DNA from: Hyphomicrobium denitrificans 1NES1
Lineage (GTDB): Bacteria; Pseudomonadota; Alphaproteobacteria; Rhizobiales; Hyphomicrobiaceae
Direction of reading: 5' to 3'
Assembly (NCBI RefSeq): GCF_000230975.2
Contig: NC_021172.1
Span: forward strand, 1,364,001-1,428,000
DNA length: 64,000 bases
In this document: positions 9,082 through 18,024 of the stretch, in pieces
Layout: each line of letters starts with the position of its first letter
Position numbering within the stretch: position 1 is the first letter of the stretch
Notes under the pieces: model-generated
Seen by the model: the letters and a program-made list of their open reading frames with translations, nothing else
The model's database searches: none
What the model was told of the DNA's origin: nothing
Program-made: the position numbers and the translations under genes

Positions 9082-11154
9082 ATGCGGTGGTGGTTGCGAG
9101 CGCTAATTGCCTGCGTTTGGGTTGGAGTCGGCAGCGGATTAGCACGCGCTTCAGACGTCCGGTGGGAATTTGCCGGCTGGTATGGCGGGGGTTGCTATCC
9201 GAATATCGAATTCGATCCGGTGCGCAGCGGACGATTGTATTTGACGTCCGATGTCGCAGGGTTGTGGCGAAGTGACGACAATGGGGACACATGGTCCTTC
9301 ATGACGAAGGGCCTCAACAATCTCCTCGTCTCGCAAGTCAAGGTCTCGCCTGCAAATCCAGATATCGTTTACGCAGCAACGGCCGCCGGAGTTTCCGTGT
9401 CGCTTGATGCGGGTGAGCACTGGGCATCTCTCGACAATCTGAACGGACGGATTGAATTTCAGCGGCCAAAGAGCTACCGCGCGATCTGGGCCGACGATGC
9501 CGACGATCGCTCCTTGTGTGTCGGGACGTCGCGAGGCGAGGTGTTCTGTTCTAACGACCGCGGCCGGACTTGGCGCGATTTGCACCTCCCGCATCTGGCT
9601 CAAAGATCTTCTGCCGTGGTCGCGCTGCATCGTTTGCCCGATAAATCGGGCCTGCTGGCCGCAACTGCGAATGGCATCAGTGTCTATAAATACGCGTCCC
9701 AGACTTGGACTTCGGCGCCTCAATTGACTGGAATATCTGACGTCATTCCCTATCGCGGCACATTTCTCGCAGCCAGCAACAGTGGCATTTGGCGATCGGA
9801 TGCTAATGGCACCAGCTGGTCGCGCATGGAAAGCACGCATCCAGATTTCGTTTTCAGGCTGGAGGAGAGCCAGCGCAGCGGGCAAGTCTATATTGCTCGA
9901 AACAAAGGGTGGAACGGCGAAGTCTTCACTTCGAACGATGGTCTCAAATCCTGGCAGGCGATACCCTCTCCGGCTCGCGGCGACGTCCGTTCTGATCCGA
10001 CGCGGGCTTGGGCTCATCCAGGTGGGCCCACTACGGCTCTGAAGACGTCTCCCTTCGACACGAACGTGATTTTTCGCACCGACTGGTGGGGCGTCTGGCG
10101 AAGCCTTGACGGTGGAAAGACGTGGCAGGAAAAAATAGTCGGAACACCGAACACCGTGGGGACCGATATCGTTGCCCTCGATCGGCAAACGGTCATGGCC
10201 GCGACCATGGATAATGGCTTGCTGGAGAGCGCCGACGGCGGAGTGTCGTTCACTGCTCTTTTCCCATCCGATGGTTATAAGGACGATGAGAATGGGCACG
10301 TTTGGCGTGTCATCAGTCCGTCGCCCGGCCGGATCGTTGCGACGTCATCGCCTTGGAATCAGCAGATAAATCAGGTGCTGCTCAGCGACGATGGCGGCAA
10401 GACATTCGAAAAAATTCGTGCCGGATTGCCGGCGAAGCGCCCTGTCGTCAATACGCTGTGGGATCAGGGATATCCGCGTGTGCTGGTAATCGATCCGCAC
10501 AACGACAAACGTCTCTACCTCGGTATAGACGGAGATGACGGCGGCGGTTTGTTCATCACTGAAGACGGCGGCCGCACATGGTCGCGCTCCGCAGGCCAAC
10601 CGCCGTCGCGAAAGATCTACAGTGCTTTCGCCGTCGACCGCGAAAAGGCCGGGTACCTTTATTGGGGAACGGTGGGCGATAGAGGCGGCATATACCGCTC
10701 GACCGATGACGGACGGACCTGGGCGCCGGTGTTTCAGGCAAGCCGGGCGATTTTCGACATGACAACATCGGCCAACGGCACGATATACGCGACAGGCATC
10801 GGGAAGGGCGGCGCCATCTTCTTATCGCGAGATCACGGGGAAACCTGGAACACGCTGGTTCAATTCCCCGATGCAGAAACCACGAAAGCGATTGCCGTCA
10901 GCCCAGCCGACCCAAACATCCTGGTCACGAGCACAGTCTCGTGGGCGAGCAAGGCGCCGCAAAAGTTTTACGCCAGTAACGATGGCGGGAGAACTTGGAT
11001 CGATATTACAGGCAATCTTCCTGACGGCGCGGGGGCAGCCGCTTTCGCATTCAATCCAGACGGAAGCCTGCTGTATATGTCGCGCTATGCGGGCAGCATT
11101 TACAAACTCAAGATGGATCAACTCACAGGTTTGAAAAAGGCAACACCGCGATAA
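9082..11154 (+). CDS. Secreted Asp-box beta-propeller protein (BNR/sialidase-like fold)
   Basis: About 690 residues with an N-terminal signal peptide (MRWWLRALIACVWVGVGSGL). At least ten Asp-box motifs (S-x-D-x-G-x-T-W) are spread along the chain, for example SDDNGDTW, SNDRGRTW, SLDGGKTW, SDDGGKTF, TEDGGRTW, STDDGRTW, SRDHGETW and SNDGGRTW. This many suggests one or two beta-propellers, as in GH74 xyloglucanases or VPS10-like proteins. Sialidase catalytic residues were not identified, so activity is uncertain; a glycan-binding or glycan-cleaving role fits the adjacent polysaccharide locus. ATG 9082 is chosen because of GGAGG upstream and the signal peptide; an earlier in-frame start at 9034 lacks both. 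Confidence 0.8.
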   Translation: MRWWLRALIACVWVGVGSGLARASDVRWEFAGWYGGGCYPNIEFDPVRSGRLYLTSDVAGLWRSDDNGDTWSFMTKGLNNLLVSQVKVSPANPDIVYAATAAGVSVSLDAGEHWASLDNLNGRIEFQRPKSYRAIWADDADDRSLCVGTSRGEVFCSNDRGRTWRDLHLPHLAQRSSAVVALHRLPDKSGLLAATANGISVYKYASQTWTSAPQLTGISDVIPYRGTFLAASNSGIWRSDANGTSWSRMESTHPDFVFRLEESQRSGQVYIARNKGWNGEVFTSNDGLKSWQAIPSPARGDVRSDPTRAWAHPGGPTTALKTSPFDTNVIFRTDWWGVWRSLDGGKTWQEKIVGTPNTVGTDIVALDRQTVMAATMDNGLLESADGGVSFTALFPSDGYKDDENGHVWRVISPSPGRIVATSSPWNQQINQVLLSDDGGKTFEKIRAGLPAKRPVVNTLWDQGYPRVLVIDPHNDKRLYLGIDGDDGGGLFITEDGGRTWSRSAGQPPSRKIYSAFAVDREKAGYLYWGTVGDRGGIYRSTDDGRTWAPVFQASRAIFDMTTSANGTIYATGIGKGGAIFLSRDHGETWNTLVQFPDAETTKAIAVSPADPNILVTSTVSWASKAPQKFYASNDGGRTWIDITGNLPDGAGAAAFAFNPDGSLLYMSRYAGSIYKLKMDQLTGLKKATPR

Positions 11155-11160
11155 TCGCCA

Positions 11161-11316
11161 TTATTGCCTTCGCGCGTGTGAGCTTACTTCCTGGCCTATG
11201 GCCGCGCTGCGTTCGAGAAGATAAACGTCCTGTCCTTTTTGGGCGCATTCCGCAGCGATGGCCAGGTCGATGACACCGTCATCGATGACGGCGGTTTCCA
11301 TATCCGGCGAGGATGG
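11161..11316 (-). pseudogene. Truncated paralogue of the FAD oxidoreductase N-terminus
   Basis: The minus strand encodes PSSPDMETAVIDDGVIDLAI and then AAECAQKGQDVYLLERSAAI before a stop. This aligns without gaps with the first about 48 residues of the oxidoreductase at 7474-8610. The nucleotide-binding motif GGGVVG has become DDGVID, so FAD could not bind. The reading frame ends after EVSSHARRQ where the intact gene continues. By eye the two DNA segments are about 70 percent identical, so this is an old diverged copy rather than a recent duplication. It begins 5 bases after the GT2 stop and ends 6 bases from the beta-propeller gene. Confidence 0.8.
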
Positions 11317-11321
11317 AAGAG

Positions 11322-12518
11322 TTATCGACCGCGCTCCGAGCGCGTCCATTGGGATCGATGTCCCATCACGAAATCCTTGGCGATCGACAGTCGGTGCCTT
11401 GCGTATCGCGCGACTTCACGAAGCTCGCTGATCCCGATGAGATCTCGCCCGGCTTTAAACCAGGCCGCGATAAGCGTTGCTCCAGTCAGGAGAAGCCCAA
11501 TAAGCGCAAGTGCAAGCGGCCCACTGTATCCTGTTGCCAGAAGCCAAACGAAACATGCGAACGCCAGCACGATGAGTCCGGCGAGCAGCAGTCCGAGCGG
11601 AGGAACTGCGATGTCAGCGGCAAGGGCCAGAAGTTGGATGTCCCGGCGCTGATACGCGGCGACGATGAGTTTTGGTACGAACTCGGTGATCGCCGAGAGA
11701 TGGCCGTGCATCCAACGTTTCTTTTGCGTGCTTCGTCCTGCTTCGGTTGGGGCAAAGTCGCTGCTGATCGTGGCCTCCGGACACAGCGCAGGAGGATAAC
11801 CCATGAATGCGCAATTGACGGTTATCAGCGTGTCTTCGGTGATATGGCCAGACGCGAGGTCAATTTTTCTCAAGACATGCGAAGGAATGGCCATGCCGGC
11901 TCCTGTCAGCAGGCATGGCATTCCAAGCGCATGAAACCCGAGTAGACGGACCATGTTTTTGACACGCCATGCGAACGCAGCAAGGCGCTGAGCGCTATCT
12001 GCGTCAGCTGGCGTGTTCATCAGATAGATGCCTTGAATCGGCCGGTCTTTCGCCGTGCAATTCCATGCAAGTGCGTCTATGGCGCCGGCCGATAACGTGC
12101 AGTCCGCATCGACAAAAATTACGACCGAAGGGGCACTTGGCGCATCGAGATACTTGAAGCCGGCGTCGAGGGCGTAGCCTTTCCCGATACGATCGAGATT
12201 GTTGCGCTCGACGACTTCAGCGCCGGCGCGTGTCGCGACGCTAGCGGTATCGTCGGTACAATTGTCGGCGATGACGATCAACCGGTCGAATGAACGAAGC
12301 TGCTCACGGATGGATGAAAGCGTCTGCTCGATTCCGGCCGCTTCGTTGTGCGCCGGAATGAGGACGGCAACTGCAGGCCGGTCTCCATTTGGTAACGCGA
12401 TTTGGCGCTGGCGTGAGCGTCCGCATGCGATCTGCGACGCAAGTGTTGCCACAGGGACGAGCATGGCTGCGGTCAACACGAGCAGTACCACATTTGCGAG
12501 CATGAGCACGATAGACAT
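11322..12518 (-). CDS. Membrane glycosyltransferase, GT2 (cellulose-synthase-like)
   Basis: A 398-residue processive-type glycosyltransferase. An N-terminal membrane helix (residues 5-28) precedes the GT-A domain, with VAVLIPAHNEAAGIEQTL, nucleotide-binding ADNCTDD, the metal-binding FVDADC and the acceptor-site QKKRWMHG (QxxRW). Two or three C-terminal helices (about 285-350) anchor it in the inner membrane. It transfers a sugar from a nucleotide sugar during polysaccharide assembly; the sugar is unknown. It lies 23 bases downstream of the GT4 gene and is probably cotranscribed with it. Confidence 0.88.
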   Translation of the reverse strand: MSIVLMLANVVLLVLTAAMLVPVATLASQIACGRSRQRQIALPNGDRPAVAVLIPAHNEAAGIEQTLSSIREQLRSFDRLIVIADNCTDDTASVATRAGAEVVERNNLDRIGKGYALDAGFKYLDAPSAPSVVIFVDADCTLSAGAIDALAWNCTAKDRPIQGIYLMNTPADADSAQRLAAFAWRVKNMVRLLGFHALGMPCLLTGAGMAIPSHVLRKIDLASGHITEDTLITVNCAFMGYPPALCPEATISSDFAPTEAGRSTQKKRWMHGHLSAITEFVPKLIVAAYQRRDIQLLALAADIAVPPLGLLLAGLIVLAFACFVWLLATGYSGPLALALIGLLLTGATLIAAWFKAGRDLIGISELREVARYARHRLSIAKDFVMGHRSQWTRSERGR

Positions 12519-12541
12519 GCAGTTTGCCTGTCAGGCGCCTT

Positions 12542-13834
12542 TCAGTCGATTGTTGCGCGCGTTCGGCGTGCGGACGATTGAAACAGGTTTGCGAGCTTTT
12601 CGCATTCGGTTGCGATGTTGTGGTCTTTAAGTGCGGCTTGGCGAGCGTTTCCGCCCATCATCGCTAACACGTCGTCGGAGGCTTCCAAGCATTCCTTAAT
12701 GGCCTCTGTCAGCGCATTGACGTCGCCAGCAGGGGTCAGCCAGCCGGATACGCGATCTTTTACCAGCTCGGGAATTCCGGCAACGTACGTCGAAATGACG
12801 GGACGTTCGAGGGCCATGGCCTCCATCAAAACGACGGGGATACCTTCCGCGAAGCTCGGCAGCACCAATGCGCGTGCCTGCTTGATCTCGCGGATGATCC
12901 GATCGCTGTCGATCCATCCGGTGATCGAGATGCGGTCGGCAAGATTAAGTTTGGCAATCCGTTTCTCTATATCGGCCCGCATTTCGCCATCGCCCGCCAG
13001 GACGACCTCGACGTCTGATCCTTCCGAAGCGAGGCGTCCGACGGCGTCAACAAGTAATAGTTGCCCTTTCTGCTCGCAGAGCCGGCCAATGCATACGAGG
13101 CGGTTTTTCGAAGTTGCAGGCGTTGGCGCGATTGCGAGGAATTGTGCATCAAGGCCGCAATGCACGAGTTTGATCTTCGACCACTCACGATATGGAAGCC
13201 AGCGCCAGAGCTGGCTTCGGCCATAAGAGCTTATGGCGCAAACGAAGCTCGCGGCTTTTACTTTCTCCGGTAGTCCAAGCTCGACCGGCCTGTCGAATTC
13301 TTCGGGCCCGTGAACCGTGAAGCTGTACGGCAGGCCCGTTAGTTCATGCGCAAGCATCGCGACCTCGGCAGAATTGGTGCCAAAGTGAGCATGGATATGT
13401 TCGACACCGGCCTTCAGGGCCCAGTCGGCGATAACCGCAGCTTCGACGAGATATGCCAAATGCACGAGGCGGCGACCCTTCGATCGTCGCATTGCAGAGA
13501 ACGCGCGGCCCGTTGCGGCGAGAAATGATCGCGGATTTTGAACGACTGCCGAGAGAAGGGCGACCGCAAGCTTGAGAATAGGTTGCTGAAGAATGTAGAT
13601 CGTCCGGCTTTGCTCTTCGCGATCGGCAGGGTCGACGAGTGTCTTATCGACCCAGCCCCGGATGGCGTATCGCGATATGGCGATGTCGTGCTCCTCAAGT
13701 GCTTGAATCTCACGCCGAATGAACGAGTGGCTGACCTTCGGATATTGGTTGATAACATAGGCAACCTTGGTGCGAGGCGTCGGCGCAAATTTGGGAAGCG
13801 GCGTGTGCATGTCGTTCAGTCGACGCTCTTGCAT
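12542..13834 (-). CDS. Glycosyltransferase, GT4 family
   Basis: About 430 residues with a GT-B fold. The N-terminal domain begins KVAYVINQYPKVSHSFIRRE, the usual GT4 opening with the S-FIRREI block. The C-terminal domain has VCIGRLCEQKGQLLLVDAV and PSFAEGIPVVLMEAMALERP, the EGIPV-E motif that binds the nucleotide sugar. It adds a sugar to the lipid-linked repeat on the cytoplasmic face. Two starts (13834 and 13810) are possible and neither has a clear ribosome-binding site. It is first in a minus-strand pair with the downstream GT2 gene. Confidence 0.88.
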   Translation of the reverse strand: MQERRLNDMHTPLPKFAPTPRTKVAYVINQYPKVSHSFIRREIQALEEHDIAISRYAIRGWVDKTLVDPADREEQSRTIYILQQPILKLAVALLSAVVQNPRSFLAATGRAFSAMRRSKGRRLVHLAYLVEAAVIADWALKAGVEHIHAHFGTNSAEVAMLAHELTGLPYSFTVHGPEEFDRPVELGLPEKVKAASFVCAISSYGRSQLWRWLPYREWSKIKLVHCGLDAQFLAIAPTPATSKNRLVCIGRLCEQKGQLLLVDAVGRLASEGSDVEVVLAGDGEMRADIEKRIAKLNLADRISITGWIDSDRIIREIKQARALVLPSFAEGIPVVLMEAMALERPVISTYVAGIPELVKDRVSGWLTPAGDVNALTEAIKECLEASDDVLAMMGGNARQAALKDHNIATECEKLANLFQSSARRTRATID

Positions 13835-14343
13835 ATTGGCGTAAATGACGGCGTATACCCGTGCGGATTATCTTTTTCATCATCACGTGAAGCTTTATGC
13901 CTGCTTGCAAAGCTTTTGCCAGCTGAGGCTTGGGGCTCGATCTCCCGTCGGGTTGGTCAACACGCCCTCTTCAGTGCAGTCCACGGCCTGGGAGTGGACA
14001 GTCATTCGCACGAGTAACGAAGCCGCTATGAGGTGGCCACCGCGCATCAAAAGGCGAGGGCGCAGGGAGCCCTGCTACGTCTAAATGATACCGATGGTGG
14101 GCGCTGACCGTTAACGGCGTCTACTCTAAGTTTGATCTTGTGAAGACTGTCGTCCTGGCGCGTGCGGTCGTGACGCCGACCGCAGACATCGGGTCATGAA
14201 ATCGGCTGCGGCGCCGTCGTTAATACCGAAACATAGTAAATATCGGGCCGTTTGCGCACTTGGCATGCGGCGTGCACACCGTTTCGCGACGGCATTTTGC
14301 ATTGCAGTCGAGCATCGTGGTTACGCAGCCGGAGCATCTCTCT
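13835..14343. other. Divergent intergenic region, no gene seen
   Basis: 509 bases lie between the GT4 gene (minus) and the chain-length protein (plus). A 79-codon plus-strand frame at 13845-14084 shows no recognisable protein and no ribosome-binding site. GGAG about 9 bases before 14344 is the ribosome-binding site of the next gene. The region probably holds promoters for both directions. Confidence 0.4.
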
Positions 14344-16374
14344 ATGGAGTTTGAGCGACATATCATTGAGGCTGGGCCGCCGACCGATCAAGGGCTCGAG
14401 CCTTACCGTCCTGTATCGACTGGTATCGATCTTAAGATGCTATTGGAGATCATTCGCCGTAGCGTCCGCGAGCTTGCCGGCATCGCGGTTTTTGGCGTCT
14501 GTCTGATGGTGCTTTTTCTCCTTGTTGCGCCAAAATCGTACACCGCTACTGGCAGTATCATTCTGGATTCCCGTCAACCCAAGCTCTTCAATATCGATGG
14601 GGTTCTCGCGAGCGCCGATGCTAACCAGGACAATATCGATACGCAGATCGAGTTGCTGCGCTCTCCGCGCATTGCGGAACGAGTTCTTGACCTGATGGCG
14701 GAGCGTGGGATTGCGTTGCCTAAAATCACGAGTTCGGAGTCCGTGTCGCCAGTGCAACCTGTCGACGTCGGCGTGACGGCGCAATCCACTGGAAAAATGC
14801 CTGATCCTCGTTTGATCGATGCGCTTGGGCGCCGTCTCAAAATCGAACGTAAAGGTCGGAGTCTCCTCGTCAATGTGATGTATTCCGATACGGATGCCGT
14901 GCGCGCTGCCGGGATCGCAAATGCCTTCATGGATGGCTACATCTCCGATCAATTGCGTAGCCGGTCGGCGGCGACGCAAGTGAACGGCCGAGTTCTAAAA
15001 GAACGTGTCGATGAACTGCGAAAGGAGCTGGTCGATGCGGAAAACCAGATCCAGAAATACAAATCGGATAACGATATCGTTGAGCTGGGGGCGCTGACGC
15101 TTACTCAGCAGGAAATAGCCAATCACGAGCAGGAACTTGCGAAAGTACGTGCCGAAGCCGCGCAGGCTGATGCGCGCGTTGGTCCGGTTGGCTCAATGGC
15201 AAACGAACTAGCGCGAGATACAGCGCAGGGTCAGGTCAAGATTCTCGAAGCTCAACTCAATGAACTCAAAGCGAAGCTTCAAAAAAGCTCGGCAAAGCTT
15301 TTGAAACTCGATGAGCTTCGTCGTGATGCGGACGCGTTAAAGGCCACCTATGTTGGACTTCTCAACCGCCTTCGCGAAACCCAGGCTCAGGAAAGCGCCA
15401 TCTCCTCTGATGCGCAGATCGTCAATTATGCCGTCCCTCCCGCCGATCCGAGCTTCCCGAAGCGCACGCTGATGCTAGCGGCGGCATTGATCGCATCGCT
15501 GTTGATTGGAGCGACGAAAATCATCATCCGAGAGCTGGTTAGGGGGCGAATTTATTCTGTTGTCGACGTCGAACGCATTTTCGGCATGCAGCCGCTTGCG
15601 AAAATTCCTTTGCTCCCCGGATTGCGCTTCAATCCTCTGCGCGCAGGCGAGCAAGGTTTCTTCAATATGGACAGCAGCGGCAAGTTCGAACAGGCGGCAT
15701 TCAGTATTCGCCGTTGGGCCGAGGCAGTATCGACGCCGCGCAATGCCATCGTCGCGGTCGTGTCGGACAACACTGGCGACGGTCGCAGCACAATCGCTTC
15801 TGCGCTGGCTTTCAGTGCCGCTCGCAGCGGGCGGAAAACGCTTCTCGCCGATGCCGATTTCCGTGATCGTGGTCTGACGCGGGCGCTTGCGGACGGGACA
15901 GGCGTCAGCTTGGAACAGGCTGGAGCCGACGATGCCTCTCTTATTGTTGCGCGACTCGGCGAACGGCTGCCGGATTTTTGCGGCGCCATCTTGCGGGATA
16001 CGGATTCGCCACTCGACGTTCTCGACTCCCCAGAAATTGCTGCGTTTCTAAACAAAGCGCGCGAGACTTACCAACTGACCGTCATCGATACAGCGGCGAT
16101 GGGGCAATACATCGACGCGGGTGCTATCATCGATCTTGTCGACGGCGTTCTCGTGATCTTAAAGTCGGGGATCACCACACAGGCGGCTGCGGAAGATATT
16201 ATGAAACAGCTTGCAGTTTCGGACTCGAAGCCAATTGCGGTCGTATTGAATGGCGTCCCGGCTCATGAAAACGGCTTGTTCGACTATTCATTAGAAAATT
16301 TGTGGGGTGCACTGCGTAGCCGAATAGAGAAGTTGAAAAAGCGCGCGCGCGCTGCAGTGTCATCGGCTTCGTGA
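14344..16374 (+). CDS. Polysaccharide chain-length determinant, Wzc-like with degenerate kinase domain
   Basis: About 676 residues. A membrane helix near residues 45-68 starts the Wzz domain; a long periplasmic coiled coil (about 210-345) and a second helix (VRELVRG-proximal, about 375-395) follow. The C-terminal cytoplasmic domain resembles a BY-kinase: Walker A' TLLADADFR and Walker B-like LTVIDTAAMG. In the Walker A loop (TGDGRST) the invariant Lys is Arg (codon 15784), and there is no C-terminal Tyr cluster. It probably sets chain length or assists export without normal tyrosine kinase activity. ATG 14344 is preferred over 14260 because of its ribosome-binding site. Confidence 0.85.
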   Translation: MEFERHIIEAGPPTDQGLEPYRPVSTGIDLKMLLEIIRRSVRELAGIAVFGVCLMVLFLLVAPKSYTATGSIILDSRQPKLFNIDGVLASADANQDNIDTQIELLRSPRIAERVLDLMAERGIALPKITSSESVSPVQPVDVGVTAQSTGKMPDPRLIDALGRRLKIERKGRSLLVNVMYSDTDAVRAAGIANAFMDGYISDQLRSRSAATQVNGRVLKERVDELRKELVDAENQIQKYKSDNDIVELGALTLTQQEIANHEQELAKVRAEAAQADARVGPVGSMANELARDTAQGQVKILEAQLNELKAKLQKSSAKLLKLDELRRDADALKATYVGLLNRLRETQAQESAISSDAQIVNYAVPPADPSFPKRTLMLAAALIASLLIGATKIIIRELVRGRIYSVVDVERIFGMQPLAKIPLLPGLRFNPLRAGEQGFFNMDSSGKFEQAAFSIRRWAEAVSTPRNAIVAVVSDNTGDGRSTIASALAFSAARSGRKTLLADADFRDRGLTRALADGTGVSLEQAGADDASLIVARLGERLPDFCGAILRDTDSPLDVLDSPEIAAFLNKARETYQLTVIDTAAMGQYIDAGAIIDLVDGVLVILKSGITTQAAAEDIMKQLAVSDSKPIAVVLNGVPAHENGLFDYSLENLWGALRSRIEKLKKRARAAVSSAS

Positions 16375-16456
16375 GGGATCGAGACGCCGCATCTTGGCGG
16401 CCTCTCTGCCAAACTCTGTGGGTGGATCCGAGTGAATGTTTAGTCGCGGCGGCTCT

Positions 16457-17803
16457 TTAAAGCGTTGCCGTACTGCCGTCGTTGTAGGACCGATAGACGA
16501 TCTGTGACGGCCGCCCGACGAGATATCGGCTAACATCGCTCTCCAATGCTTGCGCGTATATGTCGAGCGCGGCGTCGATAGCTTCGAGGGTATGGTCGAT
16601 GTCCGCGTCTGTGTGTGTAAAGCTGACAACAAGCGAGGGCATAAGAATACCTTGCCTTATCGTCTCTTGCAGAAATAAAGATCGGAACGCCTGCGACGGG
16701 TTGAGCTCTCGATCGAGGGTTGAGTAGGCCAAGCAACAGGGCTTGCCGAATATTCGGATGTGCTTTGCGAGGCCATGCGAGGCAATCAAGGCATTACCCT
16801 CGGTAAGCAAGCGTTGACCGAGGCGATTGATGTGGGCGATGACGGGTTCGCGCCGGTATATGCCCATTGTCGCGATCGCCGCCGCAAGCGCATGAGTTTC
16901 TGCGCCGTGGGTCGTAGACAGTAAGAAAACACGCGGTTTATCAGTATGATTGAGCCCGCCAAGGCGCATGAACTCGCGGCGGCCTGCAAGTGCGGAAACG
17001 GAAAATCCGTTGGCCAGAGCTTTTCCGAAACACGAAAGGTCCGGGACGATATCGTAATATTTCTGTGCTCCGCCATTGTGCCAGCGGAATCCAGTGATCA
17101 TCTCATCAAGAACAAAAAGCGCGCCGTGCTCGTGGCACAAGCTCCTGAGTTCGTGCAGATAGCCCGGCTTAGGGTCTTCTGAGCGCGCGGCCTCAAGGAT
17201 GAACGCTGCGATTTTACCTGGATGCGCTTCGAATAAGCGGCGGGCACTTTCGATATCATTGTAGCGGAAGGTGAGGGTCAAATCGCGGGTTGCTTGCGGT
17301 ATCCCTGCATTTACCGCGGTTGTGCCGATGAACCAATCATCGGTCGAGAAGAATGGATGGTCGCCACATAGCGCGATCAGGTCGCGCCCGGTATATGCCC
17401 GCGCCAGGCGCATGGCTCCCGAGGTCGCGTCGGATCCGTCCTTGCAGAACTTGACCATCTCTGCGCCTTCGATGAGCGACAGAAACTCTTCGGCGCAAGT
17501 AATCTCGATCGTAGAGGGGCGGGTGAAATTACTGCCATTGATCAGCTCCTGCCTCGCGGCTTCGACGACCTCGGGATAGGCGTGGCCGAGACCAACGGCG
17601 CGATTGCCCATTCCATATTCGATGTAGGAATTCCCATCGGCATCCCAAACATGACATCCAGAGCCGCGCGCAATGAAGCCCGGTGCGAGAATGGGATATT
17701 GATCGTCGCCCTTCGCATAGGTATGGCTGCCGCCAGGTATGATCTCATGTGCGCGGCGCTGCAAAGCGCGCGAGGATTCAAAGCGGCGGGTGATACTGTT
17801 CAC
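16457..17803 (-). CDS. Class III aminotransferase (GSA-aminomutase-like)
   Basis: A 448-residue PLP enzyme. The fold-type I class III signature is clear: GGSHTYAKGDDQYPILAPGF at the N-terminus, ALFVLDEMITGFRW (PLP-ring Asp) and CFGKALANGFSVSALAGRRE with the Schiff-base Lys. It resembles glutamate-1-semialdehyde aminomutases, but its place between polysaccharide genes suggests amination of a sugar or sugar-derived precursor. The GTG start at 17803 follows AGGAG with 6-base spacing. The substrate is inferred from context only. Confidence 0.85.
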   Translation of the reverse strand: MNSITRRFESSRALQRRAHEIIPGGSHTYAKGDDQYPILAPGFIARGSGCHVWDADGNSYIEYGMGNRAVGLGHAYPEVVEAARQELINGSNFTRPSTIEITCAEEFLSLIEGAEMVKFCKDGSDATSGAMRLARAYTGRDLIALCGDHPFFSTDDWFIGTTAVNAGIPQATRDLTLTFRYNDIESARRLFEAHPGKIAAFILEAARSEDPKPGYLHELRSLCHEHGALFVLDEMITGFRWHNGGAQKYYDIVPDLSCFGKALANGFSVSALAGRREFMRLGGLNHTDKPRVFLLSTTHGAETHALAAAIATMGIYRREPVIAHINRLGQRLLTEGNALIASHGLAKHIRIFGKPCCLAYSTLDRELNPSQAFRSLFLQETIRQGILMPSLVVSFTHTDADIDHTLEAIDAALDIYAQALESDVSRYLVGRPSQIVYRSYNDGSTATL

Positions 17804-18024
17804 ACTTGGCTCCTGTTAAGGAAGGCAGTGACCCGCGAAATCAGAACTTTGTCCGAGCCGACGTCCTGCTGGACGAGCCGCCTAGGGTCCAAAATCCTCC
17901 GCGCTAATGCTGTGCCTAATGCCTGATAATAGATCGAGTTTGGTTTCGCATGTGCAAAATATACGCCAAATGTTTAAAGAGCATATCGGCCGACGCTCGT
18001 ACAATCAACCAAATGACCTTTCTA

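Noticed and set aside
13845..14084. A 79-codon plus-strand frame in the divergent gap
   Set aside because: No ribosome-binding site, signal or family; codon use does not stand out from noncoding DNA.
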